The notes beneath the pieces are model-generated. The model saw nothing but the letters and a program-made list of their open reading frames with translations. It searched no databases and was not told the DNA's origin. A stretch of DNA of 64,000 bases from Okeania sp. KiyG1. Its GTDB lineage: Bacteria > Cyanobacteriota > Cyanobacteriia > Cyanobacteriales > Microcoleaceae. Shown one piece after another: positions 55,807 through 64,000 of the stretch. The position numbers and the translations under genes were made by a program. Every line of letters begins with the position of its first letter. Within the stretch, counting starts at the first letter, position 1. Location of the stretch: contig NZ_BLZO01000094.1 of the NCBI RefSeq assembly GCF_014132355.1, forward strand, positions 124,001 to 188,000, written 5' to 3'.

Positions 55807-55939
55807 CTAGGGCGTGTCATCAATTAGCTCTAGATGCCATGCTATGACTGAATTTCATGCCGTGAGTGCCTCGGCAGTCACAACCGCTCAAAACCTCTCC
55901 GTGACAGGGGCCTGGGATTTAAATGATGACACGCCCTAG
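55807..55939. mobile_element. 133-bp MITE with 16-bp perfect inverted ends
   Basis: CTAGGGCGTGTCATCA (55807-55822) is the exact reverse complement of 55924-55939. It lies inside the second copy of a local ~60-bp repeat (TTAGTxAATxTxGTATAATTxC then ATATTTTTTGCTTGTTCCC), whose intact copy is at ~55713-55763, so the insertion site can be seen. No transposase is present. Confidence 0.75.
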
Positions 55940-55966
55940 CATAAATATTTTTTGCTTGTTCCCAAT

Positions 55967-56018
55967 TCTAAATTCTAAATTCTAAATTCTAAATTCTAAA
56001 TTCTAAATTCTAAATTCC
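55967..56018. repeat. Heptanucleotide repeat (ATTCTAA)7 before sufE
   Basis: Seven near-perfect copies ending five bases before the sufE ATG. The same heptad lies at ~25018-25073. Confidence 0.95.
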
Positions 56019-56022
56019 CTCT

Positions 56023-56442
56023 ATGGCTTTACCACCATCATTAGAACGTATTGTTAAAAAATTCCAACGGGCATCTTCTAATAAGTTGCGCTACGAACAA
56101 CTGCTTTGGTATGCCAAAAAATTACCTGATTTTCCAGAAGCTGAAAAGATACCAGAAAACAAGGTTTATGGTTGCCAATCTCAGGTATATATTACTGCTA
56201 ACTTAAATGATGGTAAAGTCTGGTATCAAGGAGATTCTGATGCTCAGTTAGTGAAGGGATTAGTAGCTTTATTAATTGAAGGAATTAATGGATTAACTCC
56301 TGAAGAAATTGAGCAAATAACTCCAGATTTTATTCAAGAAACAGGTTTAAAAGCAAGCTTAACTCCTTCCCGTGCTAATGGTTTTTACAATATTTTTCAA
56401 CTGATGAAAAGTCAAGCTAATGCTTATGCAAACTCAAATTAG
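56023..56442 (+). CDS. sufE: Cysteine desulfurase activator SufE
   Basis: 139 residues. PPSLERIVKKFQRASSNKLR, YEQLLWYAKKLPDFPE, KVYGCQSQVYITANL with the sulfur-accepting C51, and SRANGFYNIFQLMKSQA are SufE features. SufE takes persulfide sulfur from SufS and passes it to the SufBCD scaffold for Fe-S assembly. No other suf genes are adjacent. The leader is made of ATTCTAA heptads, so no ribosome site is visible. Confidence 0.95.
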   Translation: MALPPSLERIVKKFQRASSNKLRYEQLLWYAKKLPDFPEAEKIPENKVYGCQSQVYITANLNDGKVWYQGDSDAQLVKGLVALLIEGINGLTPEEIEQITPDFIQETGLKASLTPSRANGFYNIFQLMKSQANAYANSN

Positions 56443-56580
56443 TAGATTTTTTTAGCTGAATCGGCGGCAAATTGAATCAGTTCGATGCCCATTAAATTTG
56501 CTGCCCATCCCAGCAGAAGCTTTCCCCCTAGTTGAAAAACTTGTATGATTACCTTGCAATAACCCCGGAAATTTTCCACC

Positions 56581-57872
56581 ATGGGCACTGCCTACCAATA
56601 TAAATTAAGGCCCAACAAAGAACAAATCGCCACCATAGAATTGTGGTTAGAATTGTTGCGTCGGCAGTACAACTATCGTTTGAGTGAAAGATTCTCATGG
56701 TGGGAAGAAAATCGCTGTCCAGTTAACGCTTGCCCCTTAGTGATGCCAATTCCAAGACTCAGGGATAATCCAGATTATTACTCTCAAAAACGAGATTTGG
56801 TCAATACTAAAGACAAGTTTCCTGAGTACAAGCTAATTCATTCTCAGGTTTTACAAGACTGCATTAAACGGGTAAAACTTGCCTTTGATAGATGGTTGAA
56901 GGCCGACAAAAATGGACATAAATTAGGAAAACCAAGGTTCAAAGGAAAAGGACGTTATCGCAGTTTTACTTATCCTCAAATCAAGCAAGACTGCAGGTCA
57001 GGACACAATATCGACTTACCCAAAATTGGCAAGGTAAAATTGATTCAGCATCGTCCAATACCAGAAGGGTTGACAATTAAAACTGTGACTATTAGTCGTA
57101 AAGCTGATGGTTATTATGTGACTTTATCCCTAGAAGACAAATCAGTTCCAGCTTTAACAACTGAAGTGGAACCTACATTAAAAAATACTCTGGGAATTGA
57201 TATGGGACTGAAGGAATTCTTGGTAACAAGTGAAGGAGAATCTGTCCCCATTCCTCAATACTATCGAAAATCTCAGCAGCGATTAAAGACTCTACAAAAA
57301 AGTTTATCTCGAAAGAAAAAAGGAAGTAAAAGGTGGCTCAAGGCTGTCAAAGCTGTAGCGAAACAACATAAAAAAGTGGCTGATAAACGTAAAGATTTTC
57401 ACTTCAAAACAGCCAATGAATTGTTATCACTCATCCGAAGTTATTGCCCATGTAGACGCGGAGCGCGGCGTGCCGGAGGCAAACTTAAACATTAAAGGGC
57501 AAGCATTGACCCGTTTGAGTAAATCAATTAACGATGCTGGATGGGGCCAATTTTTAACTATTTTGACTGTCAAAGCCGGAAATGCTGGAGGTGAAAACTA
57601 TAGGAGTGAACCCCAAAAATACCAGCCAAGATTGCTCAAGCTGTGGAGAAAAAGTTCCCAAAGAATTAAACATACGAACTCATTCTTGTCCACATTGCGG
57701 TGTTGTAATAGACCGCGACTTGAATGCAGCGATAAATATAAAAAATAGGGCGGCAGGGCATTTCGTCCTTAAAGCACGCGCTTGCCCGATGCAATGGCAG
57801 GGCTACGAAACGAGAGAGCTTACACTAAGCTGGCGCTATAGTGTGGGAGTATGTCACAATAAGGTAGTTTGA
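56581..57872 (+). pseudogene. TnpB (IS200/IS605 family), frameshifted
   Basis: ATG 56581 opens a TnpB N-terminus (YQYKLRPNKEQIATIELWLE). RFKGKGRYRSFTYPQ and TLGIDMGLKEFLVTSEGE carry the WED and first RuvC parts. At ~57420 the frame shifts: the continuation [18 protein letters not shown] is in another frame, with an inserted GCGGAGCGCGGCGTGCCGG block in the middle of [29 protein letters not shown] then shifts again near 57585 to [20 protein letters not shown] and [20 protein letters not shown], the zinc ribbon and last RuvC motif. All domains are still readable but at least two frameshifts kill it. No TnpA is present. The left end CGGGGAAATTTTCCACC-type lies just upstream. Confidence 0.9.
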
Positions 57873-57946
57873 TTAATTCTCTAAACTGGTTTTCAAAAAA
57901 AGTTATACTGATACTGTAGATGATTGTTGGAGGAAACATAAAAGAT

Positions 57947-58258
57947 ATGGACATGGAAGCCCTGAGAGAACGTGCGAGGCTTACCCGTGCAGAAGTAGCA
58001 GATAGGCTAGGCATCAGCGAAACAAGTGTTCGTAACTGGGAAACGGGGCGTACAGAACCAACAATGACTCCCCAAAAGTACCTAGAAATTCTGGATATAT
58101 TAAAATGTACTCCAGAAGAATTAGCAGTAGCTAGTGACAAGTCCATTAGTCAACGCCACAAGCGCAAACCAGGTAGACCGAGAAAAACAATCGAAAATAA
58201 TGACAATAATAATGGAGTAAGTGAAGTAAAAACTACAGAATCAGCAACTGGCCATTAA
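57947..58258 (+). CDS. XRE-family HTH regulator with C-terminal AT-hook
   Basis: 103 residues from ATG 57947, chosen because GGAGG lies 13 bases before it; ATG 57920 precedes that ribosome site. Residues ~3-65 are an XRE helix-turn-helix (ALRERARLTRAEVADRLGIS, ETSVRNWETGRTEPT). After a linker, RHKRKPGRPRKTIEN carries a canonical AT-hook core (GRP with flanking basic residues). An acidic and Asn-rich tail follows. AT-hooks bind the minor groove of AT-rich DNA, so it may bind two DNA features. Targets are unknown. Confidence 0.88.
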   Translation: MDMEALRERARLTRAEVADRLGISETSVRNWETGRTEPTMTPQKYLEILDILKCTPEELAVASDKSISQRHKRKPGRPRKTIENNDNNNGVSEVKTTESATGH

Positions 58259-58353
58259 AAAATGGTGATTGAAAAATCAGCAAGCGATCGGCATAAATTT
58301 TAATTTTGCCTTGAGTAAAGTATGATTTCAATGAAACTGCAGGAGTGAAAATT

Positions 58354-59223
58354 TTGAATAAGCTCGGTCTATTTAAGAAAAAATCTCCAGATGACCCGAA
58401 ATTGCCAGTGGATGACATTCCAGAAGCTGTAAGAGATGAATACGAAAGTCCAAAACAGCAACCTATTAAGTCTCAGAAAAAATGGCAGATTTGGAAATTC
58501 TTAGGTATAGGGGCGATCGCTCTGATAATTACTATTGGCCTGCACTTCCAACTTCATCAAACTCCAGACAAAGCCTTTGTTAGCCAAATCAAACAAAATT
58601 TAGGCATAAAATTAGTTGAACCCTCTCCAACTCCCACAGAAGTAGAAGTAACCCCCTCACCATCTCCAACTCCTTCTATCCAACAGCAAGAAAATATTCT
58701 TGGACATTTGCCATATAAAGAAGCCACTTGGCAGGAATTAACACCAGTTTTTGGCAATCAAAATATCAGACTCCGCTCAAATGCAGCAGAAAAATTTAAT
58801 GCCATGACAGAAGCAGCTTGGGCCGCAAATATTAATTTGGTTCCTCTTTCCGGGTTTAGAACTTTGGCAGATCAAGAGTATTTGTTTTTTGAGATCAAGG
58901 CAAAGCGAGGACAGGTGACATATAAACGAGCCGAAGTTAGCGCGCCTCCGGGGTATAGTGAACATCATACAGGCTATGCTATTGATATTGGAGATGCTAG
59001 ATCGCCAGAAAGTTATCTCGAAGTTAGTTTTGAAAATACAAAGGCTTTCCAATGGTTGCAAGAAAATGCGGGTAACTATGGTTTTGAGTTATCGTTTCCG
59101 AGAAATAATCCTCAAGGTATTAGTTATGAACCCTGGCATTGGCGCTTTGTAGGCGATGGTCATAGTTCAGAAATTTTTGAACAAGCTAGATCACTTAAAG
59201 AAGAGCAACAAACTAACAATTAG
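58354..59223 (+). CDS. Membrane-anchored VanY-type D-Ala-D-Ala carboxypeptidase
   Basis: 289 residues if started at TTG 58354, where AGGAG (58341-58345) is eight bases upstream; GTG 58345 would add three residues but overlaps that site. A cytoplasmic basic region, one transmembrane helix (~57-75, FLGIGAIALIITIGLHFQL), a Pro/Thr/Ser linker (VEPSPTPTEVEVTPSPSPTP), then the VanY domain: LSGFRTLADQEYLFFEI, zinc motif GYSEHHTGYAIDIG and YEPWHWRFVG. It should trim peptidoglycan stem peptides in the periplasm. It is transcribed with the XRE gene 95 bases upstream, possibly one unit. Confidence 0.93.
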   Translation: MNKLGLFKKKSPDDPKLPVDDIPEAVRDEYESPKQQPIKSQKKWQIWKFLGIGAIALIITIGLHFQLHQTPDKAFVSQIKQNLGIKLVEPSPTPTEVEVTPSPSPTPSIQQQENILGHLPYKEATWQELTPVFGNQNIRLRSNAAEKFNAMTEAAWAANINLVPLSGFRTLADQEYLFFEIKAKRGQVTYKRAEVSAPPGYSEHHTGYAIDIGDARSPESYLEVSFENTKAFQWLQENAGNYGFELSFPRNNPQGISYEPWHWRFVGDGHSSEIFEQARSLKEEQQTNN

Positions 59224-59450
59224 AATCTAGGCGTTGCATAAATGCGGGATGATTTCAATAGTTTTGTGGAATTGGCATCTTGCCCGTTCCTGATATTTTC
59301 ACCCCAGGTAGGATACCCACCCCACTTACTGACTTCTGACTCCTGACTCCCCCTCCTGGGAGGGGTTAGGGTGGGTTGGGAGGGGAGGGGCTAGGGGTGG
59401 GTTTACTCCTCCTGACTTAACTATTCTATAACTGTTTAACCGGATTTGAT
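59224..59450. repeat. Repeated block ending at the M41-like gene start
   Basis: TCTGACTCCTGACTCC, TGGGAGGGGTTAGGGTGGGT, ACTATTCTATAACTGTTTAA and CCGGATTTGAT are shared with ~3660-3775. The element ends ATTTGATATG, and that ATG is used as the next start. A CATCTTGCCCGTTCCTGATA repeat lies at ~59277. Confidence 0.7.
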
Positions 59451-60140
59451 ATGAGACAAACTTCCCTGAATATTATTGCGATTAGTATTTTTGTACTGAC
59501 AATGTCTGCTTTACTAGGGCCAATTTTTAATATATCCCCAGTAATACCTGCGATAGTTACTTTTTCTGTGATGGTATTAGTTACTGTAGATACATTGGGA
59601 TGGCAAGGTCAGGGAAGTATGATTATTGTAGACTTAGTGGAAGGTACATCCTCAGAAAGACGAGAACGGATTATTCGTCACGAAGCTGGACATTTTTTGG
59701 TAGCTTATTTATTAGATATTCCTGTTAGTGGGTATGCTCTCAGTGCATGGGAGGCATTTCGGCAAGGTCAGTCTGCTCAGGGTGGAGTTAGGTTTGATGA
59801 CCAAAAGTTGGCTGCTCAGTTACAGAGAGGTATGATTTCTGAACAAACCATTGACCAATATTGTACTGTCTGGATGGCGGGTATTGCAGCAGAAGATTTA
59901 GTTTATGGTAATACTGAGGGTGGAGCAGAAGACCGGGCAAAAATTACGGTAATTTTAACACAATTAAAGCGCTCTACAGAATCTAAACTCAAACAAAGTT
60001 GGGCATCTTTACAAGCGCGTAGTTTGATAGAAAATCATCAATCTGCTTATCAAGCATTGGTGACTGCGATGACACAAAGAGCTTCTGTCTCTGAATGTTA
60101 TCAAGCAATTGAGGAAAATATTTCGGGCGATCGGGGATGA
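59451..60140 (+). CDS. FtsH-like M41 metalloprotease domain without AAA ATPase
   Basis: 229 residues. Two N-terminal transmembrane segments (~5-23, ~28-48), then a domain with the M41 zinc motif HEAGH (residues 77-81 in IIRHEAGHFLVAYLLDIPVS). WMAGIAAEDLVYGNTEGGAED corresponds to the FtsH GGRAAEE-type helix, and helices follow to the end. No Walker A/B or AAA region is present, so it is not a standard FtsH; in its family such forms are either ATP-independent or partners of full FtsH. The start codon lies at the end of a repeated element, so the true start could be elsewhere. No ribosome site is visible. Confidence 0.8.
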   Translation: MRQTSLNIIAISIFVLTMSALLGPIFNISPVIPAIVTFSVMVLVTVDTLGWQGQGSMIIVDLVEGTSSERRERIIRHEAGHFLVAYLLDIPVSGYALSAWEAFRQGQSAQGGVRFDDQKLAAQLQRGMISEQTIDQYCTVWMAGIAAEDLVYGNTEGGAEDRAKITVILTQLKRSTESKLKQSWASLQARSLIENHQSAYQALVTAMTQRASVSECYQAIEENISGDRG

Positions 60141-60327
60141 TTTAACGAAGTCAGAAGTCAGAATGTAGGGGCGGGTTCCGCGTTAAGTTAATGGTGTCAC
60201 CCATGACTGGGTAAACCCGCCCCCGCCCCAATAATCTAATGCATAAAATTAGATGTGTCAGTCCAGTAGTGTCAGTCCAGTAGGTTGGGTATAGCGCCCT
60301 AGGGCAACCCAACATAATATTTATAGT
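60141..60327. other. Spacer with converging genes, repeats
   Basis: GTAGGGGCGGGTTCCGCGTT with CCCGCCCCCGCCCC (~60166-60230) and GTGTCAGTCCAGTAG twice (~60256-60286); GGTTGGG with CAACCCAAC (~60285-60313). No gene; a clear U-tract terminator is not seen. Confidence 0.5.
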
Positions 60328-63300
60328 TCAAAATTCCATTGGTGTCTCATCCCCGGAAAAGATAAAACTCGCCCAATAATAAGGATGTTGATAATCTCCT
60401 TGTTTCAACCAATCTCGCTGAATATCCAGCAAAGCATCCCGGCGTCCTTTTCCTGCTTTTAATCCCTGATAATAAGCTACCATCAAGTCTTTTGTGGCAT
60501 TATCTTCTACTTTCCACAGACTAATCATTTGGCTTTCACTGCCTGCAATAACGAAAGCACGACGTAATCCATAAATTCCTTCCCCGGCGCTAATATCTCC
60601 TATTCCTGTATCGCAAGCGGATAATACCACTAATTGAGTGCCAACGAGATTTAAGAGGGTGGCTTCGTAAGCGGTAAAAACTCCATCATCTCCTCCACTC
60701 TGTCGTTTTTCTACTCCAGTAAACACTAACCCAGAACGAAATAGGGGGTTATCAGAATTGGCTGAGTTTTCTGATTTAGGTTTGGATAAAAAGAAGCCAT
60801 GAGTGGCAATATGCAGGAATTCGGGATTTTTGACTTGTTTGAGGGCGTTTTCTGTGGCTTTGGTTTTGGTTAAAATAAGAGCTTCTGAGAACTGTTGACT
60901 GATGTTTTCTGCTTCTTGTTGTGTGCCTTCTAGGGGTAAAAATACGCGATCAGAGAAATCTATGGAACGGTAATAATTATCAAGGGTAACTATTTCTCCC
61001 TGTTGTTCATATTTTGGGTTAGCGATGACTAAGGGAGTTTGTCGGTTATTATTGGGGTTTTGTCGCAGTAAGTCTCGACCAGAGGTGAGATAGGTAATTT
61101 GATAATTTTCGACCAAATATTGGTTGTTTTCATCCACTAATGCTTCAAAGGGAACCAAGTTGAGGACACCATCGGGAGATAAGAGAATGGTTTTGGTATC
61201 TCCCAATAGTTGGCGTACAGGTTGCATTACCATTTTGTCGATTTCTCTGGCAGAGCGTTTGAGTTGTTTGAGAGGAACTTTGGGGTTCCGGAGGTATTGG
61301 CGTAATTTTTCTACTGTTTTGTCGATGGGTTGTGCTTCTCCTAAGTCAATAGTTTGGGGTTCGCCTGTTTGATAGAGAATATAAGCAGCATAGCGAGGTT
61401 TGCCAAAGACTTCATTTCGGGGTTCTTTAGGATTAAATGGTCTATAGCGGACTAATTCTACTAAAGCAGTGTTGGCAGGAATTTGTTGTTGAATCTTTTC
61501 GAGGGTAATGGGTTGAGATAAATTGCGGAATTCAGCACTACGACGATTCAGTTGGTTTTCGAGTTCTTTTACTTTTTTTGTTAAGGTATCAAGTTGTTGA
61601 CCGTAGATTTTAGAGTCAGGAATATCTTGTGGTTTCTTGAAGATGAGGTTAGCTCGTTGGGTGCGCATAGCAAAAAGTTTAGTTAATAAGTCTTGGCTTT
61701 CAGGGTCATCAATTCGCAGGCGGAGAATTTGTAGACTGTTAGTTAAAACATCAAGAATGCGCCCCTTACGCTCGAAAACAGTTTTAATTGCTAGACGAGT
61801 CGCTTCTGAGTTATTAGGTTCATATTGAAGATTGAGAGAAATAGCAAAATTAGTTGTCCCAGAAATTTCCTTCATGTAATCTTGTTTCTGACGTTCGTCC
61901 CCTGCTACTAAGTTTTCAGAGAGATTATATTCTTCAACCGCAAGTCCTTTATTAAAAAACTCAATGGCGCGAGTTGTATCGCCTTGGGACTGGTAAAGCA
62001 CTGCCTGGTTGTTAAAATTCCTTGCTACATAGGGATGTTTTTTTCCTAACTGTTGCTCAATGATTCCTAGAGATTGTTGGAAGAGGGCTTCAGCTTCGGT
62101 GTATTTTCCTTGGGACTGGTAAAGTAATGCCAGATTATTGAGACTGGTTGCTACATCACGATGTTTTTCTCCTAAATGTTGCTTGATGATTCCTAAGGAT
62201 TGTTGGAAGAGGGCTTCAGCTTCGGTGTATTTTCCTTGGGACTGGTAAAGTAATGCCAGATTATTGAGACTTTTGGCGACAAGAGGATGGTTGTCTCCGA
62301 GCTGCTTCTTTCGGATATCCAAGGATTTTTGGAAATTTACTTCAGCTTCTGTATATTTTCCTTGGTTTAGGTAAAATAATGCTAGGTTATTCAGAATACT
62401 TCCTATAAGAGGAGAGTTGTCTTCTAACTGTTTGATGATATCTGAGAAAAGCATTTCCGCTTCGTTGTATCTTCCTTGAGATTGGTAAAGTGCAGTTAGG
62501 TTATTAAGAACTTTTAGGACAAGAGGAGAGTAGTCTTCTAACTGCTGCTTCAAGATATCTAAAGATTGTTGTAAGAGGGGTTCAGCTTCGCTATATCTTC
62601 CTAAGTCTAGGTAAAGTGTTGCTAGGTTGTTGAGACTGGTTGCTACATTAGGATTCTTGTCTTCTAACTGCTGCTCCAAGATATCTAAAGATTGTTGTAA
62701 GAGGGGTTCAGCTTCGCTGTATCTTCCTAAGTCTAGGTAAAGTGTTGCTAGGTTGTTGAGACTGGTTGCTACATCAAGGTGATTTTCTCCTAACTTTTGC
62801 TTTTGAATATCTAGGGATTGTTGGAAGAGAGTTTCGGCTTCAATATACTTTCCTAAGCCTAGGTAAAGTGTTGCTAGGTTGTTGAGACTGGTTGCTACAT
62901 CAAGGTGATTTTCTCCTAACTTTTGCTTTCGGATATCTAGGGATTTTTGAAAGAGTTCTTCAGCTTCACTATACCTTCCTAAGTCAGAGTAAAGTAAGGC
63001 TAGACCATTGAAAGTGGTTGCTACATCAGGATGGTTGTCTCCTAACTTTTGCTTTCGGATATCTAAGGATTCTTGGAAGAGAGGTTCGGCTTCACTGTAC
63101 CTTCCTAGGCCGCGGTAAAGCAATGCTAGGTTATTGAGACCTTTTGCAACAAGAAAATGGTTGTCTCCTAGCCGTTGCTTCCAAATAGCTAGGGATTGTA
63201 GAAAGAGGGGTTCGGCTTCAGCATATTTTCCTTGGAACTGGTAAAGTAATGCCAAGCTATTGAGGCTGGTTGCCACATCAGGATGGTTGTCTCCTAACTG

Positions 63301-64000
63301 CTGCTTTCGGATACCTAAGGACTTATGGAAAAGAAGTTCGGCTTCGCCATATCTTCCTTGTTTTCTGTAAAGTGCTGCTAGGTTGTTGAAACTGGCTGCT
63401 ACATCAGGATGGTTGTCTCCTAACTGTTGCTTTCGGATACTTAAGGACTTATGGAAAAGAGGTTCAGCTTCGCTATATCTTCCTAAGTCTAGGTAAAGTG
63501 TTGCTAGGTTGTTGAGACTGGTTGCTACATCAAGGTGATTTTCTCCTGACTTTTGCTTCCAAATAGATAGGGACTGCTGAAAAAGGAGTTCAGCCTCCAA
63601 ATATCTTCCTTGAAACTGATAAAGTGTTGCGAGGTTATTGAGACTTTGTGCTACAGTGGGATGGTTTTTTCCTAACTTTTGTTTCCTGATGTCTAAGGAC
63701 TTATGGAAAAGATGTTCAGCTTCGCTATATCTTCCTTGGTTAGAGTAAAGTAGTGCTATATAGTTAAGAGTTTGTGCTACAGTGGGATGGTTTTTTCCTA
63801 ACTTTTGCTTCTGAATAGCTAGAGATTTTTGGTAGAGGGGTTGGGCTTCAGAATACCTTCCCTGGTTGCGGTAAAGTTCTGCCAAGTAGCTAGAACTAAG
63901 TGCAACATTAAGATGATTATCTCCGAGTACATTTTTGATAATCGCTAACACTTGTTCAGCTAAAGGAACGGCCTCAGCGTACTTTCCTCCTTGACGCAGC
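60328..64000 (-). CDS. TPR-CHAT protein (5' end outside window)
   Basis: The frame is open past the right edge, so the gene is incomplete. About 16 to 17 kinesin-light-chain-type TPRs of 42 residues (pattern LNNLALLYQSQGKYTEAEAL) occupy 61.9-64.0 kb. After a helical linker a C-terminal CHAT domain (~60.4-61.5 kb) has HIATHGFFLSK (His codon at 60799-60801) and VVLSACDTGIGDISAGEGIY (Cys codon at 60613-60615), the caspase-like dyad, and ends DYQHPYYWASFIFSGDE. CHAT proteases are known in immune and regulated-proteolysis systems; TPRs sense partners. The catalytic pair looks intact. The TPR array is near-identical at DNA level in parts. Confidence 0.95.
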   Translation of the reverse strand, partial: LRQGGKYAEAVPLAEQVLAIIKNVLGDNHLNVALSSSYLAELYRNQGRYSEAQPLYQKSLAIQKQKLGKNHPTVAQTLNYIALLYSNQGRYSEAEHLFHKSLDIRKQKLGKNHPTVAQSLNNLATLYQFQGRYLEAELLFQQSLSIWKQKSGENHLDVATSLNNLATLYLDLGRYSEAEPLFHKSLSIRKQQLGDNHPDVAASFNNLAALYRKQGRYGEAELLFHKSLGIRKQQLGDNHPDVATSLNSLALLYQFQGKYAEAEPLFLQSLAIWKQRLGDNHFLVAKGLNNLALLYRGLGRYSEAEPLFQESLDIRKQKLGDNHPDVATTFNGLALLYSDLGRYSEAEELFQKSLDIRKQKLGENHLDVATSLNNLATLYLGLGKYIEAETLFQQSLDIQKQKLGENHLDVATSLNNLATLYLDLGRYSEAEPLLQQSLDILEQQLEDKNPNVATSLNNLATLYLDLGRYSEAEPLLQQSLDILKQQLEDYSPLVLKVLNNLTALYQSQGRYNEAEMLFSDIIKQLEDNSPLIGSILNNLALFYLNQGKYTEAEVNFQKSLDIRKKQLGDNHPLVAKSLNNLALLYQSQGKYTEAEALFQQSLGIIKQHLGEKHRDVATSLNNLALLYQSQGKYTEAEALFQQSLGIIEQQLGKKHPYVARNFNNQAVLYQSQGDTTRAIEFFNKGLAVEEYNLSENLVAGDERQKQDYMKEISGTTNFAISLNLQYEPNNSEATRLAIKTVFERKGRILDVLTNSLQILRLRIDDPESQDLLTKLFAMRTQRANLIFKKPQDIPDSKIYGQQLDTLTKKVKELENQLNRRSAEFRNLSQPITLEKIQQQIPANTALVELVRYRPFNPKEPRNEVFGKPRYAAYILYQTGEPQTIDLGEAQPIDKTVEKLRQYLRNPKVPLKQLKRSAREIDKMVMQPVRQLLGDTKTILLSPDGVLNLVPFEALVDENNQYLVENYQITYLTSGRDLLRQNPNNNRQTPLVIANPKYEQQGEIVTLDNYYRSIDFSDRVFLPLEGTQQEAENISQQFSEALILTKTKATENALKQVKNPEFLHIATHGFFLSKPKSENSANSDNPLFRSGLVFTGVEKRQSGGDDGVFTAYEATLLNLVGTQLVVLSACDTGIGDISAGEGIYGLRRAFVIAGSESQMISLWKVEDNATKDLMVAYYQGLKAGKGRRDALLDIQRDWLKQGDYQHPYYWASFIFSGDETPMEF

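Noticed and set aside
1-64000. tRNA, rRNA, riboswitch or replication origin
   Set aside because: No cloverleaf-type T-loop sequence, rRNA stretch, recognised riboswitch core or DnaA-box cluster was noticed; a covariance-model scan would be needed to exclude them.

Overview
The window looks like a filamentous, phycobilisome-containing cyanobacterium, probably one of the repeat-rich non-heterocystous lineages. The grounds are: many HIP1 octamers (GCGATCGC), a CpcS/CpeS-type bilin lyase, a PEP-CTERM protein, a CYP120-like P450, a TPR-CHAT protein, short cyanobacterial toxin-antitoxin pairs, and long intergenic regions full of heptanucleotide repeats, REP palindromes and MITE-like elements. Genus cannot be fixed from the sequence alone. 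No tRNA or rRNA gene was recognised.

Layout. 1-16.4 kb: the 3' end of one giant coiled-coil gene, a decayed PIN toxin with its antitoxin, and a complete 3834-residue paralogue of the giant gene. That paralogue has an N-terminal subtilase-like domain, about 2500 residues of coiled coil with repeated hairpin-like inserts, a hydrophobic segment and a C-terminal lipase domain. 16.4-19.2 kb: a roughly 181-bp tandem array, each unit joining the first codons of a GNAT gene to a REP palindrome, followed by a REP-associated tyrosine transposase. 19.3-22.5 kb: a UPF0175/DUF3368 toxin-antitoxin pair, two tandem GNAT acetyltransferases and a split-barrel flavoprotein. 22.5-28.8 kb: G-rich repeats, a TnpB remnant, a YHS lipoprotein and a membrane-anchored subtilase with a small partner. 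29.2-30.5 kb: a CRISPR array of 19 repeats with no cas gene in the window. 30.9-36 kb: bilin lyase with a binding lipoprotein, a secreted protein whose 5' end is tandemly amplified upstream, and dprA.

36.4-41.9 kb: a VWA gene broken by one in-frame stop, a two-gene MotA/TolQ/ExbB-like channel with a coiled-coil partner, a P450 and a DUF2103 gene. 42-53 kb: a surface-glycan-type group (cupin, DegT/StrS aminotransferase, large membrane protein, DPM1-like glycosyltransferase, HTTM-DCC protein) and a PEP-CTERM protein, with a roughly 650-780-bp non-coding segment present twice. 53.8-64 kb: typA, a MITE, sufE, a broken TnpB element, an XRE regulator with an AT-hook, a VanY-type peptidase, an M41-like protein without an AAA domain, and a TPR-CHAT protein running off the right edge.

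A theme runs across the window: repeats repeatedly coincide with gene termini. Start-codon regions are tandemly amplified at 16.4-18.1 kb and 33.8-34.4 kb. A 17-mer carrying an ATG supplies the start of three genes. A REP lies in frame inside two genes, and a MITE end supplies the last codons of another. The giant paralogue pair, the REP/GNAT-start array and the channel module are the best candidates for something undescribed.
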